A stretch of DNA of 11,810 nt from Cochliopodium minus (taxonomy: Eukaryota > Discosea > Himatismenida > Cochliopodiidae), in contig JAMYWO010000014.1 in assembly GCA_024220525.1 (NCBI GenBank), forward strand, positions 3,013-14,822, written 5' to 3'. Shown piece by piece: positions 1 through 7,400 of the stretch. Within the stretch, counting starts at the first letter, position 1, and the number at the start of each line of letters is the position of its first letter. The position numbers and the translations under genes are program-made. The notes below the pieces were generated by a model. The model worked only from the letters and a program-made list of their open reading frames with translations, had not been told where the DNA came from and did no database searches.

Positions 1-43
1 TTGAGGTATATTATTTGATTATATTTTGAAGGAATTTTATAAT

Positions 44-282
44 TTACTCCAAATTTGTTGTATTTTCATTGAAAAAATAATCCAATTGATTCTTTTCGAA
101 ATGAGGATCATGGAGGTAGTATTTCAAAATCTAAATTTGGAGAGAAATTTGTTTAAAAACAAAAAAAAATTATTTTTTTTCAATTTTACTTTCTCTTGCA
201 ATACTGGAGACAATAATTTGATTCTATCTTGCTTTTTTGTTAGAATCATTTCTATGCAACGATTAAATAAAGATGTGGACAT
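44..282 (-). CDS. 5' part of a short-exon gene, possible F-box/LRR-type N-terminus
   Basis: I built this gene from two exons. Exon 1 (282-190) starts at an ATG with an in-frame TAA upstream and encodes 31 residues beginning MSTSLFNRC. An intron at 189-131 (59 bases, GTAAAA...TTTAG) follows in phase 0. Exon 2 starts at 130 and reads ILKYYLHDPHFEKNQL. The frame meets TAA at 46-44, giving a 59-residue protein. However, that TAA lies inside GTAAAT, which matches the donor consensus of the other introns here. The exon may therefore end at 48 and the gene continue past the left edge. No AG acceptor occurs before the edge. The pattern 'SLFNRCIEMI...LLSPVLQEKILKYYL' resembles the N-terminal helical motif of F-box-like or leucine-rich-repeat proteins of protists. 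That is only a resemblance, and the function is unknown. Confidence 0.5.
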
Positions 283-746
283 GGTATTTTCAAAAGACCA
301 AAATTTTTTAAAAAATTATATTATATTTAAAAGAAGAAAAATTGAGTTTCCACAATTGGTAGTTATCATACCAAATTTAAAAACCACAAATTAAAACAAT
401 TACAATAATTATTTCTTTCGGAGAAAAATACAATTTTAAAAATTTGTTTTTGAGTGAATATGGCTGTTTTACTTTCCTTTGACAGGATAATTAAGAAATT
501 GGATTAAAATCGGTCTTTCATCAAAATTATTAACTTTACTTTTTCTATTTTATGCTTTCCAAACAAAATAAAAATATATAAAAAAAAATATTTGTGAGAT
601 TATCTCAAGAATTTTTAATGATTTGGAAAAATAAATATGTATAGAAAATGGGAAATTAAAATGTATTTGGAATAAAATTAGTTCATTAACAATTGGAATT
701 TTTTAATAACATATAATCACTCTTTGAAAAAAAAAAAATTTTGATC
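283..746. other. Spacer with no supportable gene
   Basis: This AT-rich stretch separates two minus-strand genes. It should hold the 3' end of the gene at 747-1265 and the promoter of the gene at the left edge. Both strands were read. Open stretches are at most about 20 codons, and none joins by GT...AG to a neighbouring exon in frame. No tRNA-like or other structured GC-richer element was seen. Confidence 0.6.
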
Positions 747-1265
747 TCAAAATGATAATTCAATAAGATTTCTTTTGTTCTTTATATTTTCAATGGATGA
801 TTGGGTTAATTTAATTAGTTGGTTAATTTGATCTGAATTAAAATATCCTCTTAGATCAATAGTGGTATTTTCTTCATTTTGGCGACTAAATTGAAAATAT
901 TCTCCTAAATGACAGACTCGAATAGTCAATGATCCTATAAAAATGGAATTTGTTATGCAATATTCTGTTTGTTGTTCTTGATCAACTAAATGGATTGATA
1001 GGTAAAAAATATATGAATTATTTTATGAAAAATTAATAATTATTCTCTTACTTATTATTATATTATTTTGTTGTTTAAGATTATTGAAGATTCTCAAAGT
1101 TTCATAAGACCAATTATCCCATTTTGATGCAAATACAAGATATACTATCATTCCACTGCTCTTGTTAGGTGTTATTATATTTGCTTTTATATCTTGAATA
1201 ACATCAAAATTCTCAAATTTGTTTTCCATAATTTCTTTTGCATTAGATTCAAACTCTTTATTCAT
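747..1265 (-). CDS. Thioredoxin-fold-like small protein lacking the CxxC site, two exons
   Basis: Exon 1 is 1265-1052 and exon 2 is 985-747 (TGA). The 66-base intron (1051-986, GTAAGA...TTTAG) splits an Ile codon after its first base. The ATG at 1265 is chosen because an in-frame TAA lies just upstream. The product has 150 residues. Residues 39-53 read as a beta strand followed by FASKWDNWS. This lines up without gaps with the thioredoxin FWAPWCGPC loop, with Phe45 and Trp49 kept but CxxC replaced by D50..S53. A helix follows, then strand IIIID (69-73), then SLTIRVCHLGEYFQF (90-104), where thioredoxins have the cis-Pro strand and hairpin. Leu91 stands at the cis-Pro place. The C-terminal helix (121-131) also fits. 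The fold call is inference from this pattern. If correct, it is redox-inactive at the usual site. It shares a divergent promoter with the corepressor gene. The gene structure is more certain than the fold. Confidence 0.65.
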
Positions 1266-1468
1266 ATCCAATTATCCAATTGTAAAACAACTATTTTTCT
1301 CAAATAAAACAATATTTTTTAATTTATACCCAATTATAAAAATTATAATAAAAATTATTTCAAAATTAAAAAAAAAAGCTGTTATTTATACAAACCCCTA
1401 TTTATCAAATAAACATCATTCAATTACCATTAAAAAAAAATTAGCATAAATAGATAAATAAACTTGAA
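1266..1468. promoter_or_regulatory. Divergent promoter region
   Basis: About 200 bases lie between the start codons of the minus-strand thioredoxin-like gene and the plus-strand corepressor gene, so both 5' UTRs and promoters must fit here. The region is A/T-rich. CCAAT occurs three times on the plus strand (1268-1272, 1276-1280, 1330-1334); the first overlaps the minus-strand start region. TATA-like stretches are too common in this background to call. Confidence 0.5.
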
Positions 1469-4400
1469 ATGAGCTTTGAAAGAGACGATTTTTCAAGAGA
1501 TAAATACAATAATAACATGATGTACAGAGATAATAAAAGATGGAGGAATTCTAGGGAAGAGGAGTATAGAAATAGAGATGGAGGACAGACAGGCATTCCT
1601 TATTCTTCCAATAAAGAATTTAATAGATACAATAATTATCCACCAAGAAGAGGCTATAATCATAGAAAACAAATCTACCAAGACCCTGAAAGGGATATGA
1701 GAAGAAATAATAGAGATTTCAGAAATTCTAGAGAATTTAGAGACCCAAGAGAAAGGGAGAATCCTGGGAGAGAAAATAGAGAAATGTTGCGTGATTTTCC
1801 AAAAGATAATTTGAGAGATCCCCCAAGAGAATCTCAGAGAGAAGGGAATAGAGAGATGATTCCACAAAGGGAGATGCCTAATCAAAGGGAATCCCTTAAT
1901 TTCCCACCCAGAGAATTCCAAAGGGAGATGTATAGGGAGAATCCCAGAGATAACATCAGAGATCCATCTCGTGAGATAAGGGAGCCTCCTCCCAGAGATA
2001 TCAGAGAACCACCTCCGAGGGAACCTCCAACACGTGATATCAGAGAGCCTCCACAGAGGGATCTCCCTCCAAGGGATTTCAGGGATCCTTCAAGAGATTT
2101 CAGGGACAATAGAGACTTTAATTTTCAAAAAGATAATTTGAGAGACTCTTTTAGGGATCAAAGAAACATAAGAGAACCTCCACCAAGAGATATCAGAGAA
2201 CCACCTGGTGGTAATTTCATACAGAGAGAATATAGAGAACCTCCTAGGGATAATTTCTCGAGAGAACCACCAAGGGACCTCAATAACTTTCCTCCTCAAA
2301 GAGATAATTTTTATAGAGAGCCATATTCGAGGGATAATGTCTATCCAAATGAACCCAAATTAAATCATTCACCTTACAAGCGTAACATTCCAAAGGAAGG
2401 AAGAAATTCTCCTCCATTCCAAAAACCAAATCTGATGAATAATGAGAATGCATTTATTAATAATCCCAATAATACAAATAATAATCTTAACATCAATAAT
2501 CCTCAAAGAGTTTTGGATCCTAAACAAATATTAGAGGTGATATTGGAGAAATCAAAGAATCATCAACTCTTGAATCAATATTTGAATTCAAATCCAAACA
2601 TAAGTTTTGATAAAGAGAAATCATTGAGGGAAGAGATGCAAAAGAGAAATTTAATTCAAAGCAGTCCTTCTTTGGTGATCAAAGAAAACTCAAACTCTCC
2701 TTCTATTCCTCATAAAATTCTTTCCTCTTCTAGCGAAGAATTAAACTTGGAGAAAAGATCGCGAGTACAATTTGGACAAGGTCTTATACCTTACGAAAAG
2801 AAAGAACCAGAAAATGAAATCACCAATACATCTATTCCCAATCTAACGATTGTCGAAGAAGATAAAAACAATTCCCAAAAGCTCCCTTCTATTCTTAAGA
2901 CTTCCCCTCAGGTACCTTTGAATAACCCACCTCCTCCACCCATACAATCACAAAATCCAACCGTGCAAGCTACTACCTCTCCTGTCTTGCCCAAACAGGA
3001 ACTCAACGAAACTCAAGTAATTCCAAAGATGGAACCACCAGTAGAGAAAACAATTGAAATTGTTGAAAACGATAATGATCTCAAATTGATCTCCAAAGAG
3101 GAATTGTTACAAAAGTTGGACAAACTTGATGTCAAGATAAACAATTTCGAAAGCGAGCTAGTCGATCTTAGAACATATCATGATGATGAGGATGATGGTG
3201 AACATATGGACATGGAGAGCATGAGTTTGGTTGATAGAATCTACGAACAAAATAAGCAGGCAAAGAGAAAGAGTGATATTGCTGAATTTGCACAACTCCT
3301 AAAACCAATTGATTATCAGATTGTGCCCATATGCAACGATATTACTGTCTATCCTTTTTACAATGAGAACATCTCTAAGCACGAAAAGTTTAAGGATACT
3401 CTCAAAGAAGTATTGAAGAGAAGAGAAGTGAAAAGAACCGAAAAAGAAGGAAAGTTGACGCTTAGATACAAGAAGATATTTGTCGAGTGGAAAGATAAAA
3501 CTGAATCTCAAGAAAAGAAAATTTTGGAGAGCAAAGCTGCAAAACTTTATCAGCAATATCTCAAGAAAAACAACAACAGAAGAAAATCCACCAGAATATC
3601 TAATCAATCTCAAATCGATTTGGATTTTGAAAACATCTTTGATAAGAATGGTAAGGTCAAGAATGAGGAATCTTTTGCTCAAGTCACAAATTACTTGTGT
3701 CTTCCTCATACACAAGATCTCAACAGAAGATTCGATAGGACACTCGTGCCTATCCCTAATCAGTATCTCGATCCTGAATACAGATCCAAATTCTTGCTTG
3801 ATGATGAAACTGGAAGAATCGAGGATTGTGTTGCAGAAGAAAAACATCGAATGATGTTGAATCCTTGGTCGGATAGGGAAAAACATATCTTTTTGAACAT
3901 GTACATAAGATATCCAAAACAGTTTTCCAAGATTGGAACTGTGCTTCCCAACAAATCTATTCCTGAGGTAATCAATCACTATTACAACATCAAAAGAAGA
4001 TTTGATTTGAAGAATCTCATTCTCAAGTTCCAAAAGATCAAGAAAAAGAGATCCAAGCACACATCAAAGCATTTGAAGAATTTCAAGCAGCTTGGAATCA
4101 CTCTTGATGACAAGTGGATGGATGAGATTGGAAATCAAGATGATTTTCAGAATCCAACTTCCTCTTCCAAGAATTATTTGGAAAAGCCAAAACCTCAGGC
4201 CAAAACTACTCCCATCAAAGCAAAGACCAAAGAAGAACTTGATGAAAGTGCAAAGTGGTCTGAGAAGGATAGGAAAACTTTTGTTTCTACAATCAAAACT
4301 CATGGAAAGAGCTGGAAAAAGCTTTCTACTGCTTTGCCAAACAAGACCCAGGCTCAATGCAAAAACTTTTACCAAAACAACAGAAAGAAACTAAATTTGG

Positions 4401-7400
4401 ATAAATTGGCAGAAGAATCCAAGAAGAAACCTGTTGTGAACACTAAAGCGAAAGCATCCACTCAAGCAGGGAAAGATCTCTCCCAAGATAATTCTTATTC
4501 TGAAGATGATGAAAAGAAAACAGGGAAAAGAACTATTGGTGCTTGGAAACAAACTGACAGAGACAAATTTGCAGTTTTGTTCAAGAAACTTGGTCCAAAG
4601 TGGACAGCTATTTCCAACCAAATCACTGGAAAGACTGTCTCTCAAGTCAAAACCTACTACGAGAACAACAAAGTAAAACAAGGATTTGATTTGATCGCAA
4701 AGGAATTTGAAAAGAACAAAAAGAAAGCCGTCAAAACACCCAGCCAACAAAACCCGAAAAGAAAAAGAACATCTGTGGAGCTTCTCCAAAAGGATAAAAA
4801 CACCACCATCAAGGAAGAAGTTCCCAAAAAAACCAATCAAGGTTTCCAGAATGATGGTGTACAGTTGGATACCAAGAAGAGAAAGACATTTGAAGTTGAT
4901 GAAGAAATAAACATCGACGATAGCAATCCAAACCTCCCTATTTTCGATAAATTGAAATCATCTGGTGATTTGAATGATACTGGCGAAGATATGAAAATAG
5001 ATATTGATGATGAGAATATAGAGATAGATGATGAGGAGAATAATAACATGGCTAGATTCAGCAAATCTGATCCTCAGATCGTCACGAATCCTCTTTTTCC
5101 TACCCCCAATATCTTCAATACCTCTTTGACCTCCAACAACTTCCCTCCCATCCTCATCAAACAAGATGGAAATGACAATCCCAATCCTGTTCAACTTCCT
5201 CCTTTGAATATCGCTTTGATGGGAACCACCAAAACAGAACAACTCCCTCCGATCATTCTCAATCCAATCAATAATACTCCCAATCAGAATCCAATTGTTA
5301 TCAATCCTATCAGATCTTCCATGAATTATTCCATCAAAAGGAAAGATACACCCACTCTTTCAAGCCAGATCTTGGGATCAACTTCCCCACAAGAAAGAAG
5401 AAGATCCAATCCTACCCCTCCCACATCTACATCCAACGACAAACTGATCATTGAATCTGATCATCTCAGCAGATCCTCAAACAGCATGGTTCTTACAGTC
5501 GATTCTCCTCCAAAAAAAACAGAGACACCCAACAAAGAAGATAACAAAAATACTCCTTTGGTTAACAAAGAACCTGTCCAAAGTGAAGTTGTTGTCACCC
5601 CTCCAGTTGAATCGTCTTTACCAAAATCTGATCTTGGTTCTGTACCAATCTCTTCCACCCAAGAGATCAATAAATTCCGATACCCTTTTCTTAGTTCTCC
5701 TTTTACTGATCACAGTGGAGTTCAACCAAACCAATTGCCTCCTCCACTTGTTGAGAATCCATTGACAAAAGGAGACATCAAACAACCTTCTCTTTTGGAA
5801 ACACTAAACTCTCTTTCTAACCTCCCGGTATTCAACCACAATCAATCTTCCCAAAATGATCTTATCACACTCAACAACCTCACAAAAAATAATACTTCTT
5901 TGGATTTTCAAAAGGATGTTTCTACTCTCCCTTCTTTTCCCATTGAACTTCCTCAAGAACCTAGTGTTGATACACTTTCTTCAACACCTTTGACAACACC
6001 TTCCTCAAGTATTTCTCAGAATTCACCTTCTTTGCAACCTAAGGACACTGTATCTCAAGAAATAAAGATTGTTCAACAGGATGTCACTGTTCAAAGCAGT
6101 AAAGTTTTCCTTCCTCAAAGTGATGTTACTCCCCAAAACAAGACAATCACAGTTACTCCTCAAATCAACACGATAACTGTCACTCCTCCTGAATCTGTTG
6201 TAAGTAACACTGTTCCTCAAAGCACTGATACTATCACCCCTCCAAGTGACTATACTGTTACTCCTCTCAATGGCGATCTACTAACGAACACTGACACAAA
6301 TGTTTCTGATCAAAGCAACAATACTTTTGTAAATAATAATGTTATTCCCCAAAGCATCAGTACCAATACTACCGTTACTCCCCAAAATACCGAAACTGTT
6401 TCCACCCAAATTAACAAGACAGTTTCCTCTCTTAACAATCACCCTCTCTCCCCTCCGAGCAACAATACTTTTGTAAATAATAATGTTATTCCTCAAAGCA
6501 ATAGTACCAATAACAATGTTGCTCACCAAAGCAACACAAATAGTGTCGTTTCACAAGAGAGTAAAGTTCTTCCACAAGAGAGTAAAGTTATTCCTCAAGA
6601 AAGCAAAGTTGTTGAACAGGAAATTAAGCTTGTTCCACAGAATGTTACAATTCAAAGCAATAAAGTTGTTCCTCAAAGTGATGTTGTTACTCCCAAAAAC
6701 AACAATGTTACTACTAATAACATTCCTCAAAATAACGATGTTTCAACTAATACAATTGCTCCTCAGAGTAACACCAACACAGTTTCTCCTCAAAGTAATA
6801 CTAATGTTGTTATTCCTCCAATTAACACATCTGTTATTCCTCCAACTGTTAATCTTCAAAGTAATACCTCTGTTGTTCCTCCAATCAACACAATCACTGT
6901 TACTGTCCAAAGTAATTCAAATGTTGTTACTCCTCAAATCAACAAAGCTGTCTCTCCTCCGATCAATAGTAACGCTCCTCAAAGCAGCACTGAAACCATT
7001 ATTTCTCCAAACAGTATTACAGTTTCCCCTTCTAACAATCACCCTCTCTCCCTTCCAAGCAACAATACTTTTGTAAATAGCAATGTTATTCCCCAAAGCA
7101 AAAGTACCAATACAACTATTACTCCCCAAAGCAACACCAATAGTTTCGTTCAACAAGAGAGTAAAGTGATTCCTCAAAGCAACACAAACAATGTCATTCA
7201 ACAAGAGAGTAAAGTTGTTCCACAAGAGAGTAAAGTTATTCCTCAAGAAAGCAAAGTTGTTGAACAGGAAATTAATCTTGTTCCACAGAATGTTACAATT
7301 CAAAGCAATAAAGTTGTTCCTCAAAGTGATGTTGTTACTTCCAAAAATAACAATGTTACTACTAATAACATTCCTCGAAATAACGATGTTTCGACTACTA

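Noticed and set aside
26-394. A 122-codon plus-strand open frame
   Set aside because: It begins at TTG, is rich in Phe/Lys runs from homopolymers, and lies antisense to two exons with a consensus intron. The minus-strand model explains the region better.
454-505. A plus-strand micro-ORF, MAVLLSFDRIIKKLD
   Set aside because: Fifteen codons with no further support, overlapping the open stretch above on the opposite strand. Chance is sufficient.
469-534. A minus-strand stretch reading VNNFDERPILIQFLNYPVKGK before a stop
   Set aside because: It looks protein-like, but no start codon, and no acceptor or donor joining it in frame to either neighbour, could be found. It is too short to call.
3299-4060. 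A long minus-strand open frame (253 codons) inside the corepressor gene
   Set aside because: It is antisense to the conserved SANT1 region, and its hydrophobic composition follows from the opposite strand's Lys/Glu codons.
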